This document shows positions 28,990 to 37,318 of a DNA stretch of 64,000 nt, one piece after another. A program made the position numbers and the translations under genes. Origin of the DNA: an uncultured Bacteroides sp. (GTDB lineage: Bacteria > Bacteroidota > Bacteroidia > Bacteroidales > Bacteroidaceae); contig CALULP010000040.1 in assembly GCA_944321495.1 (NCBI GenBank), positions 62,001-126,000 on the forward strand. Direction: 5' to 3'. Below the pieces are notes generated by a model that was not told where the DNA came from, made no database searches, and saw only the letters and a list, made by a program, of their open reading frames with translations. How positions within the stretch are numbered: the first letter of the stretch is position 1; every line of letters begins with the position of its first letter.

Positions 28990-30873
28990 TCATGCCCACT
29001 CGCTTAATTCAAGCCAACGCATTGTTTTTTCATCAATTAATTCTACCACTTGGGGCAAGCGTTTCGATTTTTCGGTTAATTCCTCTACAGATAAGGTGCC
29101 GCTGCATAATGCTTCTTCAAGGGACTTCTTTTCGATTTCCAAAGCATTGATATCCAGTTCTAATTGTTCAAATTCTCGTCGTTCTTTGTAAGACAATCGA
29201 TGTTTTTCTTCCGTGCGCTCCGGTCTCATGGCATGGGATTCTTTAGGCTTTTCGGATGCGACCGATTCTTTATCCCTACGGTTTTTCTCTTCTTTCCATT
29301 GCCGGTATTGGGTATAATTGCCGGGGAAGTCTCGTATGTCACCGTTTCCGTTAAATATAAGCAGATGATCTACAACTTTATCCATGAAATAGCGGTCGTG
29401 GCTTACCACAATGACGCAACCTTTGAATGATTGCAGGTATTCTTCCAGGATATTTAATGTTACAATATCAAGGTCATTGGTCGGCTCGTCAAGCACAAGG
29501 AAATTGGGATTTTTCATCAGAACCATGCATAGGTACAGCCGACGGCGTTCTCCTCCACTCAACTTGTATACGTAATTATGCTGCGTTTCCGGGGTAAATA
29601 GAAAATGTTGAAGGAATTGGCTGGCGGTCAGTCGTTTTCCATTTCCAAGTTCGATAACCTCAGCAATGTTCTGTATTACATCTATCACTTTCATTTGTTC
29701 GTTGAATTTCAACCCATCCTGCGAGTAATAGCCAAAACGGACAGTCTCGCCGATATCGAGCGTCCCGCTATCGGGTTGTATTTCTCCCATCAGGATGCGA
29801 AGGAAGGTAGACTTCCCGGTACCATTATTTCCTACAATACCCATTTTTTCATAACGGGAAAAAATGTATGAAAAATCGTCCATGATTTTCAACGCGCCGA
29901 ATGATTTGCACAAATGGTCAGCTTCGAATATCTTGCTTCCTATATAGGATGCTTTTACGTCCAGTTTCACATTGTTGTCGTAAGTGTGTTGTTTTGCCAC
30001 TTTTTCCAGTTCGTAAAAGGCATCTTCGCGGTATCGTGCCTTATGCCCGCGTGCTTGAGGCATGCGGCGCATCCATTCCAATTCCGTACGGTACAGATTA
30101 TTGGCACGGGCTATTTCGGCATTCTTCGCATCAATACGTTCTTGCCGTTTTTCCAGATAATAGCTATAATTGCCTTTATATTGATAAAGGGTCTTATTAT
30201 CAATCTCAATGATTTCTGAGCATACACGGTCCAGGAAATACCTGTCGTGCGTTACCATTAATAAAGTCAGGTTGGTGCGTTGCAAGTATTCTTCCAACCA
30301 CTCAGTCATTTCCAAATCGAGATGGTTGGTAGGTTCATCCAAAATCAGTAGTTCGGGGTCGGTGATTAAGACATTAGCCAATGCCACGCGTTTTAATTGT
30401 CCGCCCGAAAGTGTATCTATTGTTTGTGAGAAATCGCATATATTCAGTTGGGAAAGTATCTGCTTGGCTTTTTGCTCATAATCCCATGCTTTGGTGTGCT
30501 CCATGCGTGCCAATATCTCGTCCAATCCCGGATGCAAAGGATCTTCCATGCAACGTTCATAATCTTTGATAAGATTGACTGTTGCATTTCCGTGGAAAAA
30601 ACAAGCTTCCAGCACGGTTAGTTCGCCCGGATAATGCGGGGTCTGTTCCAAATACCCCACTTGCACATCACGCCGAAAAGAAATGGAACCTTCGTCGTAA
30701 TCTTCTTTTCCTGAAAGTATGTTGAGCAAAGTGGACTTTCCGCTTCCGTTTTTTGCGATCAGTCCTACCCGTTGTCCTTGGGATAAACCAAAAGTGAGAT
30801 GCTCAAACAAGACCAGGTCCCCGAACGATTTTGTGAGATTATCTACTTGTAGTATAGAATTAATGGTAGCCAA
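28990..30873 (-). CDS. ABC-F family ATPase (Uup/EttA type)
   Basis: 627 residues, no membrane segments. Two ABC domains: Walker A GKNGSGKST and GNNGTGKST, signatures LSGGQLKR and LSGGERRR, Walker B LLILDEPTNHLD and LVLDEPTNDLD. An interdomain linker (about 245-320) and a C-terminal charged coiled coil (about 540-627) resemble Uup. ABC-F proteins act on the ribosome (translation factors or antibiotic protection) rather than in transport. Nothing here indicates resistance. The DUF3805-like gene lies 36 bp upstream on the same strand. Confidence 0.92.
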   Translation of the reverse strand: MATINSILQVDNLTKSFGDLVLFEHLTFGLSQGQRVGLIAKNGSGKSTLLNILSGKEDYDEGSISFRRDVQVGYLEQTPHYPGELTVLEACFFHGNATVNLIKDYERCMEDPLHPGLDEILARMEHTKAWDYEQKAKQILSQLNICDFSQTIDTLSGGQLKRVALANVLITDPELLILDEPTNHLDLEMTEWLEEYLQRTNLTLLMVTHDRYFLDRVCSEIIEIDNKTLYQYKGNYSYYLEKRQERIDAKNAEIARANNLYRTELEWMRRMPQARGHKARYREDAFYELEKVAKQHTYDNNVKLDVKASYIGSKIFEADHLCKSFGALKIMDDFSYIFSRYEKMGIVGNNGTGKSTFLRILMGEIQPDSGTLDIGETVRFGYYSQDGLKFNEQMKVIDVIQNIAEVIELGNGKRLTASQFLQHFLFTPETQHNYVYKLSGGERRRLYLCMVLMKNPNFLVLDEPTNDLDIVTLNILEEYLQSFKGCVIVVSHDRYFMDKVVDHLLIFNGNGDIRDFPGNYTQYRQWKEEKNRRDKESVASEKPKESHAMRPERTEEKHRLSYKERREFEQLELDINALEIEKKSLEEALCSGTLSVEELTEKSKRLPQVVELIDEKTMRWLELSEWA

Positions 30874-30909
30874 TATCGTGTATGTTTTGAGAAGTTATTT
30901 TTAAGTAAA

Positions 30910-31743
30910 TCAAAATGGCGTGTTAAATCCTTTTCCTTCGGTAAGTTCTTGATAAATCCTTGGCAAGTCAAAAACTTCACCGGTTCTTACCTTGCTCCAT
31001 ACCAGTTTCATAGGGTCGACCCAGTTCCCGGTAGGAAGATGGAGCAGTACCGGGGCTTCCCGGTTGCCGTCAATCAAAGTATGCCATTCCATACCATCAA
31101 CTTCATTGGATAAGATTACACACAGCACGATGCCCAATGACAGCCAGGCATCCCGTTTTTTACGGTTTAGGTTTCCTTGTTCTATGACTTTCTGCATAGA
31201 AAGAACATCTGCTTCTGTGCCTTGAAAGTCTTTCTTTAACATATCTTTTACTGTGCTTTCCACCCACTCATAAGATTCATTGATTTGATAGATTTCGGAG
31301 AGGCGTATCGGAATGATTTCGGGGGGATACTTCAAATCATCCATACGTACTTCCAAAGAAGCAATTATATCTTCAGCTTCCGTTGCCGGTGCTCCTTGGG
31401 GTATAGTAAACGAGCACTCAAATGCCATGTTCCCGATACCGGTTATCCAGATATGAGAGGTGTAATAAGCATTCTCTTCTTCAAAGGTCTCTCTACTATA
31501 TGCACATTTCAGATTGCCTACATTGACCAATGTCGCTGCAGAATTGTCTTGCAGTTCCTGACGTACACATTCTTCTCCATAGCCAAGCGCTCCTTTATAA
31601 GCAGAAATACGAAAATTGCCGGTCCACTCGCTGGGATTATAAAATAAGAATGCATCCTCTCCCCCTTCAAATTCGTTCCACGATTTAGGATAAAACATCG
31701 AAAACCAAGCTTGCGGAGAAATAAACTTTTTGCCTTTTGCCAT
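30910..31743 (-). CDS. DUF3805/DUF3806-type protein of unknown function
   Basis: 277 residues without a signal peptide. The N-terminal half (WFSMFYPKSWNEFEGGEDAF to about 135) and the C-terminal half (about 150-277, including SLGIVLCVILSNEVDGMEW) correspond, as I remember them, to two Bacteroidales domains of unknown function. No catalytic motif is evident. It has a good promoter and shares a divergent intergenic region with the response-regulator gene. Confidence 0.72.
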   Translation of the reverse strand: MAKGKKFISPQAWFSMFYPKSWNEFEGGEDAFLFYNPSEWTGNFRISAYKGALGYGEECVRQELQDNSAATLVNVGNLKCAYSRETFEEENAYYTSHIWITGIGNMAFECSFTIPQGAPATEAEDIIASLEVRMDDLKYPPEIIPIRLSEIYQINESYEWVESTVKDMLKKDFQGTEADVLSMQKVIEQGNLNRKKRDAWLSLGIVLCVILSNEVDGMEWHTLIDGNREAPVLLHLPTGNWVDPMKLVWSKVRTGEVFDLPRIYQELTEGKGFNTPF

Positions 31744-31770
31744 ACCACGAATTATTTCATGTTATCTGCG

Positions 31771-31802
31771 CAAAAGTAGTACTCCTATGGTTTATATGCA
31801 AA
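31771..31802 (-). promoter_or_regulatory. Promoter of the DUF3805-like gene
   Basis: Minus strand TTTG (31802-31799), 20 bases, then TACTTTTG (31778-31771). Confidence 0.65.
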
Positions 31803-31812
31803 CAAAATGCCG

Positions 31813-31820
31813 TACATTTG
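31813..31820 (+). promoter_or_regulatory. -7 promoter element of the two-component genes
   Basis: TACATTTG with a partial TTT at 31791-31793, which is 19 bases upstream. It is back-to-back with the divergent promoter and implies a leader of about 135 nt before the regulator start. Confidence 0.5.
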
Positions 31821-31960
31821 CAATGGCAAGCTGGAGGATATTGTTTTGAACGGAGAATAAAGTGAACTGGTATTGTTCGTCGTAATAATATTGTAATACA
31901 TATTTCATCGTCCCGTAACAGCAAGTCCTCACCTTTGTCGCACAATAATAGACATGCCAT

Positions 31961-32650
31961 ATGAATAACTATCGAATTTTAGCCGTAGACGATGAAGAAG
32001 ATTTGTGCGAAATCTTGAAATTCAATCTTGAGAATGAAGGTTTTGAAGTAGATACCGCGAATTCTGCCGAAGAAGCTCTGAAAATGGATATCGCCAGCTA
32101 TGATTTATTGTTGTTGGACGTAATGATGGGCGAGATATCCGGATTCAAGTTGGCGAGCCTGTTGCGAAAAGATAAAAATACAGCCAAAATCCCCATAATC
32201 TTCATCACAGCAAAAGATACCGAAAATGATACTGTTACAGGATTTAACGTGGGAGGCGATGACTACATTTCAAAGCCTTTCTCGCTCCGTGAGGTTGTAG
32301 CCCGTGTAAAGGCCGTATTAAGGCGCACATCGCAAGAAAATGCCGTACGTACACCTGAACAGCTTACTTATAAATCATTGGTACTGGATTCTGTCAAGAA
32401 AAAAGTAAGCATCGATGGCGTAGAAACGCCTCTTACGAAAAAAGAATTTGAGATTTTGCAATTGTTATTGCAAAACAAAGGTCGTGTTTTCTCGCGCGAA
32501 GATATATTGGGGCGCATCTGGAGCGATGAAGTATATGTATTGGATCGTACCATTGATGTTAATATTACCCGTTTACGTAAGAAAATAGGCATTTATGGCA
32601 AATGTATTGTAACACGTTTAGGATATGGGTACTGCTTTGAAGCCGAATAA
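31961..32650 (+). CDS. OmpR/PhoB-family response regulator
   Basis: 229 residues. The receiver domain has the acidic pair Asp10/Asp11 and phospho-acceptor Asp53 in LLLLDVMMG, with Lys in DYISKPFS. A winged-helix DNA-binding domain follows (SREDILGRIW, then VLDRTIDVNITRLRKKIG). The kinase gene downstream overlaps it by 26 bp, so they form a pair. It resembles RprY-type regulators of Bacteroides but the gene order differs from my memory of rprXY, so I give no symbol. Confidence 0.92.
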   Translation: MNNYRILAVDDEEDLCEILKFNLENEGFEVDTANSAEEALKMDIASYDLLLLDVMMGEISGFKLASLLRKDKNTAKIPIIFITAKDTENDTVTGFNVGGDDYISKPFSLREVVARVKAVLRRTSQENAVRTPEQLTYKSLVLDSVKKKVSIDGVETPLTKKEFEILQLLLQNKGRVFSREDILGRIWSDEVYVLDRTIDVNITRLRKKIGIYGKCIVTRLGYGYCFEAE

Positions 32651-34412
32651 AGAAAGACATTTCCTTTCATACAGCAAAAAATTATTTTTGTCCGTCATTT
32701 CATTGTTTCTCTTGTTTGTAGGATGCTTTGTCGCATACCAATACCAACGTGAAAAAGAGTATAAGATAGAATTGCTGGACGAACAACTGCAAAATTGCAA
32801 CGACCGTTTATATCAAGAGTTACAGATATTGCCTGATACTTTATGGAAGCAAACTCTTGAAAATTATATTGTACGCTACATAAATGCCGATTTGCGTGTA
32901 ACCGTAATAGACCATCATGGTACGGTATTGTTTGACAATTATCATCCCGGTTATTCATTAGGATTGGAAAATCATCTGGACCGGCCCGAAATACAAAAAG
33001 CGTTGTCTACAGGCAAGGGATACAACGTAAGGCGTCTGTCCGAAACGACGGGGTTGTCTTATTTCTATTCTGCAACGTGCTTCGATGATTATATCATCCG
33101 GTCGGCATTGCCCTATACAGTCAGTTTATTAAACAGTTTAGCGGTAGACCCTCATTACTTATGGTTTACCATCGGCATTACTTTGATTTTGATATTCATA
33201 TTCTACACATTCGTTTCAAAACTGGGTACTGCAATCAATCAATTACGGGAATTTGCCAAACGTGCAGATAAAAATGAACCGATAAACACGGAATCTACTT
33301 TCCCGCATAATGAATTGGGAGAAATATCCCAACATATTGTACAAATATACAAACGGCTTCGTGAGACAAAAGAAGCTTTGTACATCGAACGTGAAAAGCT
33401 TATCACCCACTTACAGACTTCACGGGAAGGGCTGGGAGTCTTTACTAAAGACAAAAAAGAAATCTTGGTGAACAATCTTTTCACCCAGTACAGTAACTTG
33501 ATTTCAGACTCGAATCTGGAAACCACGGAAGAAATATTTTCCATTGATGAGTTTAAGGGCATTACAGATTTTATCAACAAAGCGGAACGTTCGGCCTATC
33601 GTGAAGAAAAAAGAATGTCGGTCAGCATTAATAAAAACGGGCGGGTTTTTGTTATCGAATGTATTATTTTCCAGGATCACAGTTTTGAAATATCCATCAA
33701 TGATATCACCCAGGAAGAAGAACAAATCCGCCTGAAACGCCAGCTTACCCAAAATATCGCACATGAGCTGAAGACTCCCGTAAGCAGCATACAGGGATAT
33801 TTGGAGACCATTGTCGACAATGAAAATATTCCACGAGAGAAAATGCAGGTGTTCTTGGAACGTTGTTATGCACAAAGTAACCGTTTGAGCCGGCTTTTAC
33901 GTGACATCTCCGTATTGACGCGTATGGATGAAGCTGCCAATATGATAGAGATGGAAAAGGTGGATATCAGTGTCCTGGTTTCCAACATTGTCAACGAAGT
34001 AGCATTGGAATTAGAGCAAAAGCAGATTACAGTTATCAATTCTTTGCGTTCCAAGATACAGATACGGGGCAATTACTCCTTGTTGTATTCTATTTTCCGG
34101 AATCTGATGGACAATGCCATTGCATACGCCGGCACACACATATACATAGACATCAAATGTTTTAGGGAAGACGATAATTTCTTTTATTTCAGTTTCTCAG
34201 ATACAGGCGTAGGTGTGCCTCCCGAGCATTTGAACCGTTTGTTCGAGCGTTTTTACCGGGTAGATAAAGGGCGCTCCCGCAAACTGGGAGGCACAGGCCT
34301 GGGACTTGCGATTGTAAAAAACGCGGTTCTCATTCACGGCGGTACTATTTCTGCCAAGAACAGGCAAGGAGGAGGATTGGAATTCGTCTTTACACTTGCC
34401 AAAGAAAAATAA
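32625..34412 (+). CDS. Membrane sensor histidine kinase
   Basis: 595 residues: TM1 (about 20-40), a periplasmic sensor domain of about 135 residues (42-175), TM2 (about 179-198), a HAMP-like helix, a PAS-like region (260-360), then the DHp helix with phospho-acceptor His380 in NIAHELKTPVSS. The ATPase boxes follow (N box NLMDNAIAYA, G1 DTGVGVP, G2 GGTGLGLAIV). The catalytic core is PhoR-like. The signal is not evident. Its start overlaps the regulator gene in another frame. Confidence 0.92.
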   Translation: MGTALKPNKERHFLSYSKKLFLSVISLFLLFVGCFVAYQYQREKEYKIELLDEQLQNCNDRLYQELQILPDTLWKQTLENYIVRYINADLRVTVIDHHGTVLFDNYHPGYSLGLENHLDRPEIQKALSTGKGYNVRRLSETTGLSYFYSATCFDDYIIRSALPYTVSLLNSLAVDPHYLWFTIGITLILIFIFYTFVSKLGTAINQLREFAKRADKNEPINTESTFPHNELGEISQHIVQIYKRLRETKEALYIEREKLITHLQTSREGLGVFTKDKKEILVNNLFTQYSNLISDSNLETTEEIFSIDEFKGITDFINKAERSAYREEKRMSVSINKNGRVFVIECIIFQDHSFEISINDITQEEEQIRLKRQLTQNIAHELKTPVSSIQGYLETIVDNENIPREKMQVFLERCYAQSNRLSRLLRDISVLTRMDEAANMIEMEKVDISVLVSNIVNEVALELEQKQITVINSLRSKIQIRGNYSLLYSIFRNLMDNAIAYAGTHIYIDIKCFREDDNFFYFSFSDTGVGVPPEHLNRLFERFYRVDKGRSRKLGGTGLGLAIVKNAVLIHGGTISAKNRQGGGLEFVFTLAKEK

Positions 34413-34425
34413 GTGTTCCCACAAA

Positions 34426-34456
34426 TTTGCAAATTCCATAAAAAGACGTACCTTTG
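34426..34456 (+). promoter_or_regulatory. Promoter of tRNA-Arg(TCT)
   Basis: TTTG (34426-34429), 19 bases, TACCTTTG (34449-34456): a perfect Bacteroides-type promoter, 16 bases before the tRNA. Confidence 0.82.
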
Positions 34457-34472
34457 CACCGCAATTAAGGAT

Positions 34473-34546
<74 letters not shown>

Positions 34547-34550
34547 CGGC

Positions 34551-34592
34551 AAAAGGCAAGTAGTCCAAAAGATTACTTGCCTTTCGTTTTTT
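34551..34592 (+). terminator. Intrinsic terminator of tRNA-Arg(TCT)
   Basis: AAAGGCAAGTA (34552-34562) pairs with TACTTGCCTTT (34574-34584), followed by CGTTTTTTAT. Confidence 0.88.
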
Positions 34593-34626
34593 ATCAAGGT
34601 TTCCGGCAAGGTGCACAACTATAGTA

Positions 34627-34657
34627 TTGTACAGATTGGGAATTATTCGTACTTTTG
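34627..34657 (+). promoter_or_regulatory. Promoter of the acyltransferase gene
   Basis: TTG (34627-34629), 20 bases, TACTTTTG (34650-34657). It fixes the coding start downstream, at 34708, rather than at earlier in-frame start codons. Confidence 0.65.
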
Positions 34658-34707
34658 CGCAATTATCAAAATTAACTGTCAAAATTTTCATCAAACAAGT
34701 ATCTGAA

Positions 34708-35844
34708 ATGCAACCACAAACCACTTATCTTGAGTCGAAGCCGCATTATGAAATCTTGGATGGGCTTCGCGGCGTAGCGGCTGTCATGGTTATTATTTTT
34801 CACTTCTTTGAAACACACTCAGGAGGGAATCATTTAGTGCAAATTATAAATCACGGCTATTTGGCGGTTGATTTCTTTTTCATGTTGTCGGGCTTCGTCA
34901 TCGGATATGCATACGATGACCGTTGGAACAAGATGACGATAGGAACTTTTTTCAAGCGCCGTATCATACGCCTTCATCCTATGGTAATCATAGGAAGTCT
35001 TGTGGGGGCGGCTTTGTATTTCTTTCAAGATTCGCCCTGTTTTCCCGGAATGGAGGGAGTAACCGTAGGGACTGTGCTGCTGGTGATGCTTTTAGGATGC
35101 ACATTGTTGCCCCTTCCTTTGAAATGGGATATCCGGGGCTGGACGGAGATGCACCCGCTGAACGGTCCTGCCTGGTCATTATATTATGAATATATTGCCA
35201 ACATACTTTACGCCCTGTTCGTGCGCAAATTTAATAAGGTGGCGCTTACCATACTGGTCGTGATAGCCGGTTGTTTCACGGTGTATCGTGCCCTGACCGC
35301 CCCGGCCGGTGACATGGTTGGCGGCTGGGCATTGAATTGGGAACAGCAATACGTGGGTATGGTACGTCTGATGTATCCATTCTTTGGCGGTTTGCTCCTG
35401 TCGCGTTTAGGCTGGCTGATACGGTTGAAGAAGCGCGCATTCTGGTGGTGCAGCCTGATAATTGTCGTGATGCTTTCTTTGCCGCGCTTCGGGGGTGAAG
35501 ACCATTATTGGATGAACGGAATTTATGAATCATTCTGCATCCTGTTCATATTCCCCCTCATCGTTGCCATGGGAGCCGGCGGGAAGGTTACAGGCAAACA
35601 TTCAACAGCAATTTGCAAATTCCTGGGCGACATTTCTTACCCGATATACATCACGCATTACCCCATCATTTACGTTTATACGGCATGGGTATATAACAAC
35701 CAAGTGACCTTGGCAGAAGGGTTGCCTTTCTTGCCGTTGATACTGGTAAGCGCCATCGCTTTGGCTTACGGATGTTTGAAACTGTATGACGAGCCTGTCC
35801 GGAAATACCTGACAGACCGTTTCTTAAAACGTAAGAAGGCGTAA
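34708..35844 (+). CDS. Membrane acyltransferase, OafA/YrhL (acyltransferase 3) family
   Basis: 378 residues starting MQPQTTYLESKPHYEILDG. The family start LDGLRGVAAVMVIIFHF is followed by about ten hydrophobic helices and the conserved RRIIRLHP motif in the first cytoplasmic loop. These integral membrane enzymes O-acylate sugars or other acceptors of the envelope. The acceptor is unknown and no glycan genes are adjacent. It has its own promoter and a strong terminator. Confidence 0.92.
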   Translation: MQPQTTYLESKPHYEILDGLRGVAAVMVIIFHFFETHSGGNHLVQIINHGYLAVDFFFMLSGFVIGYAYDDRWNKMTIGTFFKRRIIRLHPMVIIGSLVGAALYFFQDSPCFPGMEGVTVGTVLLVMLLGCTLLPLPLKWDIRGWTEMHPLNGPAWSLYYEYIANILYALFVRKFNKVALTILVVIAGCFTVYRALTAPAGDMVGGWALNWEQQYVGMVRLMYPFFGGLLLSRLGWLIRLKKRAFWWCSLIIVVMLSLPRFGGEDHYWMNGIYESFCILFIFPLIVAMGAGGKVTGKHSTAICKFLGDISYPIYITHYPIIYVYTAWVYNNQVTLAEGLPFLPLILVSAIALAYGCLKLYDEPVRKYLTDRFLKRKKA

Positions 35845-35860
35845 TCGGGAATCACCACAC

Positions 35861-35907
35861 AAAAAAAACGAGGGCGTACACTGGGAGTGTACGTCCTCGT
35901 CTCTTTA
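35861..35907. terminator. Bidirectional intrinsic terminator
   Basis: ACGAGGGCGTACACT pairs (one mismatch) with AGTGTACGTCCTCGT around a GGG loop, with A and T tracts on the flanks. It lies between the convergent acyltransferase and hsp20 genes. Confidence 0.88.
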
Positions 35908-35922
35908 TTGGGAAATCATCGG

Positions 35923-36366
35923 TTACTTGATATCAATGACTTTCTTTGATTTCTCCTTTTCTTCTTCCGTGTACTTCGGGAGCTCGATATTCAAGACTCC
36001 ATTTTCAACATGGGCAGAAATCTTCTCCTTGTCCACATTATCCGGCAATATCATCGTTTGCTGGAATTTGCTGTATGAGAATTCGCGGCGCAAATAACGT
36101 CCTTCTTTCCGGTTGTTGTCTTTATCTTCATTCTCGCATTTCTTTTCCATGCTGATGACCAAGTTGTTATCTTCATCAATATGGACGTTGAAGTCTTCCT
36201 TCGTCATGCCGGGAGCGGCGAGTTCTACCTTGTAGGCATTGGCCGTTTCAAATACATTGATAGCAGGAGCGGTAGCATTGGCTTTGACCATCCAGTCGTT
36301 ATCAAAGAAATCATTAAAAATGCTCGGCAACCAATCTTGAGTTCTTCTAACAGGTGTCATAATCAA
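35923..36366 (-). CDS. Small heat-shock protein (Hsp20/alpha-crystallin)
   Basis: 147 residues. N-terminal arm (LPSIFNDFFDNDWM), alpha-crystallin domain (about 38-135, KVELAAPGMTKEDFNVHID through VENGVLNIELPK, with the conserved GVL) and a short charged tail ending KVIDIK. ATP-independent holdase that binds unfolding proteins. AGGAG lies about 9 bases before the ATG on the minus strand. No standard promoter is evident upstream. Confidence 0.95.
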   Translation of the reverse strand: MIMTPVRRTQDWLPSIFNDFFDNDWMVKANATAPAINVFETANAYKVELAAPGMTKEDFNVHIDEDNNLVISMEKKCENEDKDNNRKEGRYLRREFSYSKFQQTMILPDNVDKEKISAHVENGVLNIELPKYTEEEKEKSKKVIDIK

Positions 36367-36817
36367 TATCTCCTATTTTTAAAGTTATACATAATGGTTT
36401 GAACCTTGATTCTTTGATGTTTCCGGCTTCGCTATTCCGTTCCGCCTTGCGTTTCTTGAATCATTGTTCGCTTAAGGAATGGCAAACTGCGTGCCAACGG
36501 GATTTTGGGTGTTTTGTGGATAATTTGTCATGCAATCACTGACCGAATGGCTTATTTTGTGACATTTTGTTACCACGCCATGCAATGCCTGCAATTTGCC
36601 AAAGTCCCCACCCTCTTCCGGTAAAGGTGGCGTCTTCATCGCCTCTCCTCGCCGCCTTTGAGGGGAATCATCGTGCATGATTCTAGGAATCATCGTACAT
36701 GATTCCTCTTTGAGGCACTACACGGGCTTGGCTTTACCTTCCCACAGGCAACGCCAAACCCTCTCCTTGCCGCGGTCCGGCCGGATGCAGGTATTCGTGT
36801 ATTTGTTAGGATTTATG
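36367..36817. other. hsp20-AlaX intergenic region
   Basis: 451 bp with no credible gene. The hsp20 leader occupies the left end. The 36.6-36.73 kb part holds array C. I see nothing recognisable in 36420-36600. Confidence 0.65.
36642..36729. repeat. 22-bp-period array (array C), partner of array B
   Basis: Two palindromic 22-bp units start at 36664 and 36686, each with GAATCATCGTrCATGATTC. The unit to the left (36642-36663, CCTCTCCTCGCCGCCTTTGA) matches the left flank of the array B palindromes. The G and A variants at the palindrome centre are in the opposite order to array B. The phase continues more weakly to 36729. Confidence 0.75.
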
Positions 36818-37285
36818 TCAGAGCAGCTTAAAGCGTATTCTCCACCGTTTCGTGGTTTCGTCCCAATCTTGGCTGATGATTTTAAACGTGCCGATTTCTG
36901 AAGTATTGGCTACATGCAGCCCTATGCACAGGCATTCGTCGTAGTCCCCTACCTTGACCACGCGCACGGTTTCCGAGGCATCGGCTGGCAGGCGCTCCAG
37001 GTCGAAACGGCCACGTGCTTCTTCCTGTGTGATATATTCGGTGGTGACGGGCAGATGGCTGGCTATAACCTCATTGACTTTCTTTTCCAGCTGTTCAATC
37101 TCTTGTGGGGTCGGACAGGATTCAAGCCTGTAATCCAGCTTGCCTTTTTTGCGCTCGATGTGTGCCGATATGGAACGCCCGCAGCCGAAGAGCCTGATCA
37201 TGGTCTGATTGACGATATGTTCCGTCGTGTGCATCGGCGGGTACTCCGTTTTGTTATGCTCGTTGAGTTGAATCTGTTGTTCCAT
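36818..37285 (-). CDS. AlaX-like tRNA-editing protein (SAD domain)
   Basis: 155 residues. It has the two metal-binding motifs of the second additional domain of alanyl/threonyl-tRNA synthetases: HTTEH (HxxxH) and CIGLH (CxxxH). Free-standing versions hydrolyse mischarged tRNA, usually Ser- or Gly-tRNA(Ala). The usual N-terminal beta-barrel of AlaX is missing, so this is the short form. It follows uvrB by 33 bp on the same strand and is probably co-transcribed. The exact substrate is inferred only from the family. Confidence 0.82.
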   Translation of the reverse strand: MEQQIQLNEHNKTEYPPMHTTEHIVNQTMIRLFGCGRSISAHIERKKGKLDYRLESCPTPQEIEQLEKKVNEVIASHLPVTTEYITQEEARGRFDLERLPADASETVRVVKVGDYDECLCIGLHVANTSEIGTFKIISQDWDETTKRWRIRFKLL

Positions 37286-37318
37286 GCGATTATATCATTA
37301 AACTGTGGTGTAAATTTC

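Noticed and set aside
28966..28999. Terminator between the S46 peptidase and ABC-F genes
   Set aside because: GTGGGCAT/ATGCCCAC can pair, but the loop is long, there is no T run on either side and it overlaps the ABC-F stop codon.
31961..34412. rprY/rprX of B. fragilis
   Set aside because: The regulator is similar in style, but gene order and the kinase N-terminus do not match what I remember, so no symbol was given.
36472..36693. Small open frame spanning the array C palindromes
   Set aside because: It reads through the repeat and low-complexity sequence and shows no protein-like features.
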